Part shown: positions 37,280 to 46,199 of the stretch, in pieces
Layout of the letters: the number at the start of each line of letters is the position of its first letter
How positions within the stretch are numbered: the stretch's first letter is position 1
Assembly: GCF_002369955.1 (NCBI RefSeq)
Contig: NZ_AP014564.1
Location: forward strand, 621,097 to 685,096
Origin: Ichthyobacterium seriolicida
Lineage (GTDB): Bacteria; Bacteroidota; Bacteroidia; Flavobacteriales; Ichthyobacteriaceae
DNA: 64,000 nucleotides
Reading direction: 5' to 3'
Translations under genes and position numbers: made by a program
Notes under the pieces: generated by a model
Told to the model about the DNA's origin: nothing
Database searches by the model: none
Seen by the model: the letters and a program-made list of their open reading frames with translations, nothing else

Positions 37280-40168
37280 TTATGGAATCGTAATAGCTTC
37301 AATGGCTGTCTTAGCAGCATAAACAGCATTCTTAGCTTCAGTAGCTTTATTTAAAGCCTCAGTAGCAGCATTCTTAGCAGTCCTGGAGTTAGTAGCAGCT
37401 TGTTCAGCAGCAGTCTTAGCTAAATTAGCTTTTTCAGCAGCTTCAGAATCAGAAGCTCCAACTTTTGCAGCAGCAGTATCAGCAGCAGTTTTAGCCTCCT
37501 CGGCTGTTTGCTTAGTTTCATTAGCTTTTTGAAGAGCATTCTCAGCAGATTGTTTAGCAGCTTTAGCCTTTTCCAAGGCAGAATTAGCAGCAGTCTTAGC
37601 TTCATTAGCTTTTTGGAGAGCATCATTAGCAGCATGGCTAGTTAAAGCAGCAACCAAAGCCTCAGCGGCAGTTTTAAGTTTCTCAGCCTCAGTAACAGTA
37701 GTTTGAACAGCTTGCCGAGCTTCTCCAGCCTTCGTAGCAGCTTCAATAGTAGCAGATTTAGTGGCTTCAGCTTTAGTAACAAGATCAGTAGCAGCAGTTT
37801 GAGTGGCAGTAACCTTAGCGGTAGCATCTGAAGAAGTATCGGTTATAGCGGTAATTAGAGCATCAACAGTGTCCCTAGCAGTATTAGCCTTAGTAGAAGC
37901 TGCGGCAGCAGCTTGCTGGGCTAATCCAGCCTTAGTTTGAGCATTTGTAGCAGCAATTTTAGCTTTTTGAGCTTCTTCAGAAGCCTTGGTAGCAAGAGCT
38001 TTAGCAGCCTCAATTTGAGCTTTTTTAGCAGCTGCAATGGTAGCATCTCTAGCAGTTTCAGCAGTATCCTTAGCAGTCTCAGCCTTTTTCTTAGCATTTT
38101 CAGCTTTTTGAGCTTCAGAATCAGCAGATTCAGCAGCATTTTTAGCGGCAGCAACATTAGTATTAGAAGCTTCAGCTGCATTCTTAGTAGTTTCAGCAGC
38201 ATCTTTAGCTTGGTTAGCCTTATCAGCAGCAGTCTTAGCAGCTTGAGCCTGAGTAGAAGCAATGCCAGCTTGAGTAGCAGCAGTTTGAGCAGCTTGTTGG
38301 GCTTGTTCAACAGCAGTCTTAACAGTTCCAGTTTTAGAAAGTAAACTATTAACGGAATTAAAAGCAGTATCAGCATCATTCTTAGCTTTTTCAGAATCAG
38401 TCTGAGCTTGTGCAGCTGTATTCTTAGCAGTTTCAGCAGCATCTGAAGCAGTATTAGCTTTTTGAGCTTCAGCGGTGGCCTTAGCAGCAAGAGCCTGAAT
38501 AGCAGTAGTTTGAGCTTGTTTGGCAGCAGTAATGGCAGCATCTCTAGCAGTTTCAGCAGTATCCTTAGCGGTTTCAGCCTCTTTCTTAGCTTCTTCAGCT
38601 TTTTTAGCTTCTTCAGCAGCAGTAACAGTAGCTTGAGTGGCAGCAGTAACAGTGGTAGCAGTCTCAGCTGTATTCTGAGCTTGTTCAGCAACTTGCTGAG
38701 CAGCTAAAGCCTTGTTGTAAGCAGTCTGGGCTTCTGCAGCTTTATCAGAAGCAGTTTTGGCCTTATCAGCAGCTTTAGTAGCCTCAGCCTGAGCTTGAGT
38801 AGCAGCAGTTTTAACAGCCTGAGTTTCTGAATTAGAAATTAAACTATTAACAGCATCAGCAGCAGCTTGAGCTTGAGTAGACGCAGTAGTGGCAGCATCT
38901 TTAGCAGCCTGAGCAGCAGCAGTTTGGGCAGTTTGGGCAGCTGTAGCAGCAATTTTAGCTTTTTCAGCTTCAGTAGTAGCCTTTTGAACAGCAGCAGTTA
39001 AAGCATCAGCTTGAGCTTGTCTAGCAGCAGCATCAGCAGTACTCTTAGCAGTATCAGCGTTAGTCTTAGCAGTATTAGCTGCAGCGGCAGCTTCTTCAGC
39101 TCTAGTCTTAGCCTCAGCTAAAGCTTCAGGAGTAGTAGCGGCACTGGTAGCTGTAGAGGCAGCCTCAATAGCCTCAGTAGCAGTAGTAACAGCTTGAGTA
39201 GCCTGATTAACAGCAGCTTCAGCAGTAGACTTATCAGTTAAAGTTTTAACAATATCAGAGGCTGCAGTGGTAGTAGTAGAAGCATTATCAGCAATAGTTT
39301 TAGCAGCAGAGATAGAATCATTAAGTTCCTCTTTAACTTTAGAAATAGACTTTTTGTATATAATAATTTTGTAATTTTTTACAAACTCGCTTTCTTCTAT
39401 TGTATAAGTTATTGGAATAATAGCTTCATAAGTATTTTCATCATCTTCTTTCTTTTTGAAAGAAACTGTAGTTGGAACAGCTGGGATAGGGCTGCTTTTA
39501 TAATTATCTTTGCCGTCATCTGGAATTACTCGACTACTAAAATTTACATCTATATCTAATTCAATACCATCTTTATTAACATCATTTTTTAGATTTGGAC
39601 TCTCTAAAGAACCAAATGTTATTGTTTGATTTAAATTATCAACATTTGGAGTAGTAATATCAGAATTAGATAAGAGCTTACTATCATCAGCTTTAATCAC
39701 AGTTTTAGCAGAATCAACACCGTTGGGTGCTCTAAGTGCTATAACTCTGTATTTTTTAACCGAGTTATCTCCATCGGCTGTAACAGTATATTCTATACCT
39801 GATTGGGATAAGTCAAAAACATTTTCAGTAACAATGATTTTTCCAAGCTCTTGAGCTGAACCACTCTCAGGATTTATAGTAGTGCCTTCGGATATCTCAA
39901 TCGAAGGTTTAAACTCTTTAATTTCAGCACCTACACCATGAGGCAATAACAAAACATAGATTTTTTGTCCATTAGATTCAATAACTTTGGCATTTATATC
40001 AACACCTCCTATTTCAAGATTTTGAGATGCCCCTAATTTTAGACTTATTATTTCTTTAGGAATTGTACTTTCGGAATTTTCATTTTCAGGAAAAACATTG
40101 TTCTTATCACATGATAACGTAAAAAGAATAGATAATGTGAGTAATAATACTTTCTTTAGATCAAACAT
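37280..40168 (-). CDS. Large lipoprotein with Ala-rich coiled-coil stalk
   Basis: This protein has 962 residues. The lipobox is LTLSILFTLSC (Cys20). Residues ~30-290 are beta-rich, with two similar sandwich-like modules (GVDINAKVIESNG..., EYTVTADGDNSVKKYRVIAL and VTFKKKEDDEN-like, ending VKNYKIIIYKK), resembling DUF5018-type domains of Bacteroidota lipoproteins. From ~290 to the end it is almost all Ala, Lys, Glu, Thr and Gln in helical heptads (AETAKDTAETARDAA). Breaks NSLIS, NSLLSK and DALITA near residues 439, 607 and 771 mark a repeat unit of about 165 residues. It may be a surface stalk or adhesin. No function is known to me. The opposite strand is open over long stretches only because of the Ala codons. 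Confidence 0.8.
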   Translation of the reverse strand: MFDLKKVLLLTLSILFTLSCDKNNVFPENENSESTIPKEIISLKLGASQNLEIGGVDINAKVIESNGQKIYVLLLPHGVGAEIKEFKPSIEISEGTTINPESGSAQELGKIIVTENVFDLSQSGIEYTVTADGDNSVKKYRVIALRAPNGVDSAKTVIKADDSKLLSNSDITTPNVDNLNQTITFGSLESPNLKNDVNKDGIELDIDVNFSSRVIPDDGKDNYKSSPIPAVPTTVSFKKKEDDENTYEAIIPITYTIEESEFVKNYKIIIYKKSISKVKEELNDSISAAKTIADNASTTTTAASDIVKTLTDKSTAEAAVNQATQAVTTATEAIEAASTATSAATTPEALAEAKTRAEEAAAAANTAKTNADTAKSTADAAARQAQADALTAAVQKATTEAEKAKIAATAAQTAQTAAAQAAKDAATTASTQAQAAADAVNSLISNSETQAVKTAATQAQAEATKAADKAKTASDKAAEAQTAYNKALAAQQVAEQAQNTAETATTVTAATQATVTAAEEAKKAEEAKKEAETAKDTAETARDAAITAAKQAQTTAIQALAAKATAEAQKANTASDAAETAKNTAAQAQTDSEKAKNDADTAFNSVNSLLSKTGTVKTAVEQAQQAAQTAATQAGIASTQAQAAKTAADKANQAKDAAETTKNAAEASNTNVAAAKNAAESADSEAQKAENAKKKAETAKDTAETARDATIAAAKKAQIEAAKALATKASEEAQKAKIAATNAQTKAGLAQQAAAAASTKANTARDTVDALITAITDTSSDATAKVTATQTAATDLVTKAEATKSATIEAATKAGEARQAVQTTVTEAEKLKTAAEALVAALTSHAANDALQKANEAKTAANSALEKAKAAKQSAENALQKANETKQTAEEAKTAADTAAAKVGASDSEAAEKANLAKTAAEQAATNSRTAKNAATEALNKATEAKNAVYAAKTAIEAITIP

Positions 40169-40262
40169 CTTTATAATTTCAATACTATTAAAATAGGCTA
40201 ACTTTAAGTTTACTAAAATAGTTATAAATACTTATAAAATCATTTTTTTATATCCAAAAATA

Positions 40263-41264
40263 TTATTGCCCTTTTCGCCACCTTATAAATCGACTTTTAT
40301 TCTTGTTGTGTTCTCTGAGGCTTTTAGCAAATGCGTGATATCCCAATCTATTGGGATCCACACACATATATATATAGTCGTGTTTTTCGGCATTTAGCAC
40401 AGCGTCGATAGAACTGATTTCTGTAATGCAAATAGGAGATGGAGGAAGACCTTTGTTTTCGTAAGTATTAAAAGGAGAATCTATTTTCAAATGTTTATAA
40501 AGGACTCTTCTTATGTCTTTTCCATCTTTTTGCTTCACAGCAAAAATTACTGTAGGACAAGACTCTAATCTTAAACCTTTTTTTAATCTGTTTAGAAAAA
40601 CTCCTGCTACAATACGTTTTTCATCATTATTGGAAGTCTCCTTTTGAACTATAGAAGCCAATGTAGATACTTGTAATGGAGTTAGGTTAATATCTTTTGC
40701 TTTTTTCAATCTACTTTCATTCCAAAAAATCTTATTTTCTCTATATAGTCTTTTAACTAACCTATCGGCAGAGACATTCCAAAAAACTTCATAAGTATTG
40801 GGGATAGGTATGCTAATGACAGTCTCCTTAGTTAAATTGTATTTTTTTAAAAATTCCTCATCGTAAAAGGCCTTAAAAATATTTTCTGCGCTTTCCTCTA
40901 CACTTTTAGATAGAACAATAGATAAGTCTTTAATCGTCTCCACATTATTAAAAATTATTCTAACAGGAGTCTGTTTCCCTTTTGAGAGTATTTCAATAGT
41001 TTCTAGGTTTGATAATCCTTTTTTTAAAGAAAATCTTCCAGATTTGACATTGTTATGATAATCCTTAGCGTAGGATGCTAACTTAAATGACATCTCATTT
41101 TTGAGATACGGGCTTATTGTATTTACTACTTCTGGAAATGTTGAATTATTGGGTATTAGAACAACAGCATCTTTTGTTATATTTCCTCCAAAGGCAAATG
41201 TGAAACAAAAATATACGATTACATTAAAAACAATTACAGCAGATATACAAGTGTGTTTTTTCAT
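40263..41264 (-). CDS. mltG: Endolytic murein transglycosylase MltG
   Basis: This 333-residue YceG-like enzyme cuts nascent glycan strands in the periplasm. It has an N-terminal membrane segment (ISAVIVFNVIVYFCFTFAFG), a LysM-like region, and the catalytic motif ASIVQKETSNNDEKRIVAGV with the catalytic Glu, then FLNRLKKGLRLESCPTV and SPFNTYENKGLPPSPICI. It overlaps the acetyltransferase gene by four bases and ends the ctaA-dapF-GNAT-mltG run. Confidence 0.93.
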   Translation of the reverse strand: MKKHTCISAVIVFNVIVYFCFTFAFGGNITKDAVVLIPNNSTFPEVVNTISPYLKNEMSFKLASYAKDYHNNVKSGRFSLKKGLSNLETIEILSKGKQTPVRIIFNNVETIKDLSIVLSKSVEESAENIFKAFYDEEFLKKYNLTKETVISIPIPNTYEVFWNVSADRLVKRLYRENKIFWNESRLKKAKDINLTPLQVSTLASIVQKETSNNDEKRIVAGVFLNRLKKGLRLESCPTVIFAVKQKDGKDIRRVLYKHLKIDSPFNTYENKGLPPSPICITEISSIDAVLNAEKHDYIYMCVDPNRLGYHAFAKSLREHNKNKSRFIRWRKGQ

Positions 41265-41788
41265 TTTGTATTTATAAGTTGAAACATATATTCATCTTTA
41301 AAACCGTCTTTTAGACGGATCCATTTTTTTTTAATCCCTATTTTTTGGAATCCTAAATTTTCAAATAGAGCTACACTCTCTTTATTTTCAGTTAAAATAT
41401 TGCAAAATATCTGGTTTAGATAAAGTATATCAAAAGCGTATTTTATGAATAGATTTAAAGACTCTCTTCCTATTCCTCTATTTCTATTTTCTTTTTCATA
41501 TACTAAAATCCCAATACCCGCCCTCTGATTTTGGGGATCAAAATCGAACATTTCTATAGTTCCCAAGGGAATGCCACTAATGTTGTTTTCTATCATCAAC
41601 CGGACTTGTTTGGTAGTGAAAATATCTAAATGCACATTGTCTAAATAATCCTTTAGTATCTTCCTCGAAAAAGGGGTGCTAGTTTGACTTATTCCCCATA
41701 TATCAGTATCGTTTTCCCATTGGTATAGAACATCGATATCACTTGGTTCTAAGGCCCTTAGATTTACATTTTTACCCTTTAGTATCAT
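41261..41788 (-). CDS. GNAT-family N-acetyltransferase (RimJ/RimL type)
   Basis: This 175-residue protein starts VNLRALEPSDIDVLYQWEND, the usual opening of the RimJ/RimL-like group. The acetyl-CoA loop is GILVYEKENRNRGIGRESL (Q/RxxGxG/A form), followed by ILTENKESVALFENLGFQKIG. Many members acetylate ribosomal protein termini, small amines or amino acids; the substrate here is unknown. It lies one base after dapF and overlaps mltG, as it often does in flavobacteria. Confidence 0.88.
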   Translation of the reverse strand: MILKGKNVNLRALEPSDIDVLYQWENDTDIWGISQTSTPFSRKILKDYLDNVHLDIFTTKQVRLMIENNISGIPLGTIEMFDFDPQNQRAGIGILVYEKENRNRGIGRESLNLFIKYAFDILYLNQIFCNILTENKESVALFENLGFQKIGIKKKWIRLKDGFKDEYMFQLINTK

Positions 41789-41789
41789 T

Positions 41790-42557
41790 TTAATCTATAC
41801 TTGTTTCAAATATAAAAGTTGGCTTGGCCGTTAAATAGATATTTTTAAAAGTATCTCTTTCATTTTCAAACGAAACTCTCAGACTTCCTCCTAAGGTATT
41901 GACTAGTATTTCTTGAGCTTTTATCCAATTCATTTTTCTAGACACAATGGCAGCTGCTACCGCCCCAGTGCCACAACCTAATGTCTCATTTTCCACACCT
42001 CTTTCATAAGTTCTGATAAATAATTCTCCACTGTTTTTTAATTCTAAGAAATTCACATTTACTCCGTGTTTAGAGTACTGTTTACCGTAGCGTATCTCTG
42101 CCCCTTTTTTTACTACATCGATGACTTTTACATCATCCACTCTCTTTATGTAATGAGGTGATCCAGTATCTAAAAAAAAGTGATCTTCATGGGATATTAT
42201 CTCATAAACATCACACATTTTTAATTTGACTTGCTCTCCTAATATCTCCGAAGAATGAACTCCATCTATAGCCTCAAAGGTTGAAGTGTTATTTATCAGT
42301 CCTATCTTTTTTGCAAAGGCAACTATACAACTCCCTCCATTTCCGCACATACTAGATTCTTTACCATCAGAGTTGTAATAGATCATTTTAAAATCATAAC
42401 TGTACGATTTTTTTAATAGTATAAGTCCATCTGCTCCTATTCCAAATCGTCTATCACAGAGGATATTTACTTTATCTCTGATAAATTCATCATTTCTATC
42501 ATCTATGATTATAAAATCATTTCCTGTAGCTTGATATTTATACAATTGCATTTTCAT
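41790..42557 (-). CDS. dapF: Diaminopimelate epimerase
   Basis: This 255-residue enzyme converts LL- to meso-diaminopimelate for peptidoglycan and lysine. Signatures: YQATGNDFIIIDDRN, DRRFGIGADGLILL, NSDGKESSMCGNGGSC with the first catalytic Cys, and NETLGCGTGAVAAAI with the second. It overlaps ctaA by 20 bases. dapA lies at 56058, so two lysine-pathway genes occur in this window. Confidence 0.96.
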   Translation of the reverse strand: MKMQLYKYQATGNDFIIIDDRNDEFIRDKVNILCDRRFGIGADGLILLKKSYSYDFKMIYYNSDGKESSMCGNGGSCIVAFAKKIGLINNTSTFEAIDGVHSSEILGEQVKLKMCDVYEIISHEDHFFLDTGSPHYIKRVDDVKVIDVVKKGAEIRYGKQYSKHGVNVNFLELKNSGELFIRTYERGVENETLGCGTGAVAAAIVSRKMNWIKAQEILVNTLGGSLRVSFENERDTFKNIYLTAKPTFIFETSID

Positions 42558-43563
42558 TATTTTTCACCCTGTTATAGTTGAGAAGTTCATAAAATAAATA
42601 ACCGAATATCACAGTTGCAAGCAACAGATGTAGAGGTTGAGATAGTATGGGAAAATCAAACATATATGTAATTATTCCAGTTATAATTTCTAATATTATC
42701 AAGCCCGAAACTATCTGTATATTTTTGTTTTGTAAGGTTCTGTTTTTTATATATATCCAAACTAGAATAGGAATAAATATCAAAGAAAACGAACGATGTA
42801 TATAAAACCATATATTCGGATTTAAAAGCCACATCTCCCGATTAGAATACTCATATAGTTTCATTTGCTTATCGACGAATTCTCTCAATTGTATTCCAAA
42901 GATGATTTGCATTATAAGCAGTATTGTAATTACTATTATTCCCATGTGAAACCCTCTATCGTATTTTATGATTGTTTTTTTGTCTACTGATAGATGCAGT
43001 ATATACAAGTATAGCGACAAGATTACCAGAGCTGCAATCATATGTATGCTAATTTTGATAGGTGCCAAGACAGAATATACTACGACGGCTCCCAGCCAAG
43101 CTTGAAATCCCAATAATATCACTGATAAAAGACATAGAAATATCATAATTTTCTTTTTCTGAAAAAAAGACAACACAAACATGATGAGCGTCGAGATGCC
43201 TGCTAACATTCCAAATAATCGATTTATATATTCTATCCAGGTGTGTTTTGCGTTGAATTTAGTATAATTGTGTTTTGTGTAGACCGACCAATTCTCATGG
43301 GAATAATTTTCTTTAGATATGAAATCTCTATTAGAGACGTATAGTTTTTTATCTTTTATTATCACATTGCCTTTCTTAAAGGAGGTGTTTTCTCTCCATG
43401 TTATTTGTTCAATGCTAGTGGGGGGTATGTAGTATCCAAAGCATTTAGGCCAGTCGGGACATCCCATACCAGAGCCTGTTACCCTTACTATAGATCCCGA
43501 TAGTATGATTATATACACTAAAACTATAGTTGTGATTACAGAGTGGATGAACTTCTTTTTCAT
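42538..43563 (-). CDS. ctaA: Heme A synthase (COX15/CtaA)
   Basis: This 341-residue membrane enzyme turns heme O into heme A for cytochrome oxidase. It has about eight helices. The N-terminal signature is SGSIVRVTGSGMGCPDWPKC, followed by an extracytoplasmic loop of ~60 residues. Heme-ligand histidines are likely in HTWIEYINRLFGMLAGI, IHMIAALVILSLYLY, IHRSFSLIFIPILVWIY and LHLLLATVIFGYLFYE. It is the first gene of a run with dapF, the acetyltransferase and mltG, and diverges from the marC-like gene. Confidence 0.92.
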   Translation of the reverse strand: MKKKFIHSVITTIVLVYIIILSGSIVRVTGSGMGCPDWPKCFGYYIPPTSIEQITWRENTSFKKGNVIIKDKKLYVSNRDFISKENYSHENWSVYTKHNYTKFNAKHTWIEYINRLFGMLAGISTLIMFVLSFFQKKKIMIFLCLLSVILLGFQAWLGAVVVYSVLAPIKISIHMIAALVILSLYLYILHLSVDKKTIIKYDRGFHMGIIVITILLIMQIIFGIQLREFVDKQMKLYEYSNREMWLLNPNIWFYIHRSFSLIFIPILVWIYIKNRTLQNKNIQIVSGLIILEIITGIITYMFDFPILSQPLHLLLATVIFGYLFYELLNYNRVKNNENAIV

Positions 43564-43700
43564 TACGTGAAATATCGAGCGAAATTAATCAAAATAAAAT
43601 AAGCCATTTTTAGGTTGCCATTATAACTTTTTCCTAAAAAATGAATTGGATTTTAGATTGAGACTCAATTAAATGAACATCGAATAAAAAATAATTTGAG

Positions 43701-43708
43701 TAATTTTG
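43701..43708 (+). promoter_or_regulatory. Promoter -7 element upstream of the MarC-family gene
   Basis: TAATTTTG is a perfect TAnnTTTG element, 26 bp before the start codon at 43735. A -33 TTG at the right spacing is not obvious. Confidence 0.4.
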
Positions 43709-43734
43709 CGCAAATTATTTAAGTACTCAGTAGT

Positions 43735-44313
43735 ATGAATTTTGATCTCAAACAAGTCGTTACCTGTATGATGGTATTATTCGCTGTAATAGATATTATA
43801 GGCAATGTCCCCATTATTATAGACTTGAGGAAGAAGGCTGGGAGAATACACTCTGGTAGAGCTTCTTTAATAGCTGGTGTTATCATGGTAGTATTCCTAT
43901 TCCTTGGAGAATCGCTATTAGGTCTAATAGGTATAAATACGAGTTCTTTTGCAGTGGCTGGTTCCTTGGTTATATTTTTCATGGCGTTAGAGATGATATT
44001 GGGAATACAAATTTATAGAGAAGAGAACAGTCCTGATACGGTTTCTATAGTGCCAATAGCATTTCCACTTATTGCTGGACCAGGATCTATGACATCTTTG
44101 TTGTCTTTGAGATCCGAATACTATGTGGAGAATATAATATTGGGGTTGATAATAAATATAATTTTTGTTTATATAGTTTTAAAGACCTCAGAGAAAATAG
44201 AGAGAGTGCTGGGCTCGGCAGGGATCAATGTAATTAGAAAAGTATTTGGTATAATATTATTGGCTATCTCTGTAAAATTATTTACTTCGAACATAGGTAA
44301 TCTCTTAGGTTAG
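43735..44313 (+). CDS. MarC/NAAT-family integral membrane protein
   Basis: This 192-residue protein has six membrane helices, with AVIDIIGNVPIIIDL near the start and VPIAFPLIAGPGSMTSLL in the middle, both typical of the family. Members are sometimes called amino-acid or multiple-antibiotic-resistance transporters, but the function of MarC itself is not established. Divergent from ctaA. Confidence 0.9.
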   Translation: MNFDLKQVVTCMMVLFAVIDIIGNVPIIIDLRKKAGRIHSGRASLIAGVIMVVFLFLGESLLGLIGINTSSFAVAGSLVIFFMALEMILGIQIYREENSPDTVSIVPIAFPLIAGPGSMTSLLSLRSEYYVENIILGLIINIIFVYIVLKTSEKIERVLGSAGINVIRKVFGIILLAISVKLFTSNIGNLLG

Positions 44314-44365
44314 CAAATATCTCGAATAAAAAAAGGGATGAACCATAGCCAAAACATCTCTATTA

Positions 44366-45448
44366 ATGAATATTCTAGACAAGTACATAATAAAAAAGTT
44401 TTTAGGGACTTTTGTTTTTATGACCCTTTTGTTGTTGGCAATATTTGTCACAATAGATATAACAGAAAAGTTAGATAGACTTTTAGATCTAAATTTTTCT
44501 ATAGGAGAATTGTGGGATCTATATTTTTTTCATTTTATCATATTTTATGGAAATTTATTTAGTCCTGTATTTATATTCATCTCCGTTATTTTGGTGACCT
44601 CCAAAATGGCTAATAACACTGAGATTATAGCTATTATGTCTAGCGGGATATCTTATAATAGATTCCTTAGACCGTATGTTATATCGGCCACAATAATAAC
44701 ATCTATATCTTTACTTTTATCGCATTGGGTTATTCCAGAATCTAACAAAACAAGAAAACAATTCGAAGCTCAGTACATATACAAGACATATTCTCAAAAT
44801 AGTTATGATATATATAGACAAGTAAAACCAGGTCATTTTGTTTATGTTAATTTTTATGAGTCTAAAAATGCGATAGGACATGGTTTTTCTTATAATATAT
44901 TCGATAATGAAGTTCTGAAATATAGTTTAGAGTCAGACTATATATCCTGGAATGAGGATAGTGAAAAATACGAATTGAGTAATTATAAAGAGAGAATTTT
45001 AACCCATGAACAAGACATTATAAATTCTGGAGAGACTTTAGATACTGTACTGCAATTTGATTTAAATAAATTAGTGTTTCAGGATTATATAGCCGAAACT
45101 ATGAATTCTAAAAAGTTGAAAAATTTTTTAGATGATGAGCAAAGTAGAGGTTCAGAATCTATGGAAATATATTTAGTAGAGTACTACAAGAGAAATAGTA
45201 TTCCCTTTGCTACGTATCTATTAATTCTAATGGGAGTTTCCTTTTCATATAGGAAGAAGAGAGGAGGCACTGGGATTAATTTATCCATTGGGTTGTTTAT
45301 CGCTTTTTTATACATCTTCTTGATGCAGATATCTTCCACTTTAGCAATAAAATCAGATTTCCCAGTGTTATTAGCAGTATGGCTTCCCAATATAATATAT
45401 GTTGTTATAACTCTTCTAATGCACTTAAAGGCGTTGAGACAGACTTGA
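44366..45448 (+). CDS. LptF/LptG-family lipopolysaccharide export permease
   Basis: This 360-residue YjgP/YjgQ-type permease begins MNILDKYIIKKFLGTFVFM, the family opening, with ITEKLDRLLDL after the first helix. A large periplasmic domain (residues ~125-265) separates the N-terminal from the C-terminal helices (IPFATYLLILMGVSFSYRKKRGG). With LptB and its partner it moves lipopolysaccharide out of the inner membrane. The partner gene is not nearby, which is normal in flavobacteria. Converges on ftsE. Confidence 0.9.
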   Translation: MNILDKYIIKKFLGTFVFMTLLLLAIFVTIDITEKLDRLLDLNFSIGELWDLYFFHFIIFYGNLFSPVFIFISVILVTSKMANNTEIIAIMSSGISYNRFLRPYVISATIITSISLLLSHWVIPESNKTRKQFEAQYIYKTYSQNSYDIYRQVKPGHFVYVNFYESKNAIGHGFSYNIFDNEVLKYSLESDYISWNEDSEKYELSNYKERILTHEQDIINSGETLDTVLQFDLNKLVFQDYIAETMNSKKLKNFLDDEQSRGSESMEIYLVEYYKRNSIPFATYLLILMGVSFSYRKKRGGTGINLSIGLFIAFLYIFLMQISSTLAIKSDFPVLLAVWLPNIIYVVITLLMHLKALRQT

Positions 45449-45465
45449 TAATTAGAGGTCTTTAT

Positions 45466-46146
45466 TTAATTGATCAATTTGATCTTTCCTCCAACACATT
45501 CTAAAATACTAGAAGGGAATTTTTCTATCAACAAAAAATCGTGAGTTGACACTAAAACTGTTTTTCCTTCCATATTTATTTCTTTGAGTAAAAAGAATAT
45601 CCCTTCAGAGGTTTCTGAGTCTAAATTTCCAGTAGGTTCATCAGCTAGGATAAATTCAGGTTCATTCAACAGAGCTCTCGCAATAGAAACTCTTTGTTGT
45701 TCTCCGCCCGATAATTCAAAAGGCATTTTAAAACCCTTTGTTTCCATTCCGACTTTCCATAGAGTTTCTTCGATTCTACTCTTTATCATTTTACTGTTTT
45801 TCCAACCTGTTGCCCTGAGTACAAAAGACATATTTTCATCTACAGTTCTATCTGTTAGAAGTTGAAAATCTTGGAATATTATTCCTAATTTTCTCCTTAA
45901 AAAAGGTATTTCCTTGGGTTTAATATTTCTTAAATCATAATCTATAACACGACCTTTTCCTTCTACTAATGGTAAATCACAGTATACAGTTTTAATGAAA
46001 CTGCTCTTGCCGCTGCCAGTTTTGCCAGTTAGATAAAAAAAATCTCCCCTTTTTATCTCCACATTCAAATCGGATAAAATCATATTCCCTCCTTGGAATA
46101 TAGATGCTTTTTCAAGTGAAAGAATTACGTCTTGTTGCATGAGCAT
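45466..46146 (-). CDS. ftsE: Cell-division ABC ATPase FtsE
   Basis: This 226-residue ATPase pairs with FtsX to regulate cell-wall cutting at division. Motifs: Walker A GKTGSGKSS (residues ~36-44), the FtsE-like LRRKLGIIFQDFQLL (Q-loop), signature LSGGEQQRVSIARALL and Walker B FILADEPTGNLD. Length and these sequences fit FtsE rather than a generic exporter. No ftsX lies beside it here. Confidence 0.88.
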   Translation of the reverse strand: MLMQQDVILSLEKASIFQGGNMILSDLNVEIKRGDFFYLTGKTGSGKSSFIKTVYCDLPLVEGKGRVIDYDLRNIKPKEIPFLRRKLGIIFQDFQLLTDRTVDENMSFVLRATGWKNSKMIKSRIEETLWKVGMETKGFKMPFELSGGEQQRVSIARALLNEPEFILADEPTGNLDSETSEGIFFLLKEINMEGKTVLVSTHDFLLIEKFPSSILECVGGKIKLIN

Positions 46147-46199
46147 TACAAATGGGTAGAATATATTTTTTTATTGTTTTTTTTTTTTTGAATATTTTG

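Noticed and set aside
37420..38707. Several long frames within the coiled-coil lipoprotein, on both strands, rich in Leu/Lys or Ser
   Set aside because: They are artefacts of the repetitive Ala codons (GCA/GCT read in other frames) and show no start, signal or domain.
37280..40168. Repeats considered as a CRISPR array or tandem-repeat locus
   Set aside because: The repeats are coding, vary at most positions and have no constant spacer pattern; they are protein-level heptads.
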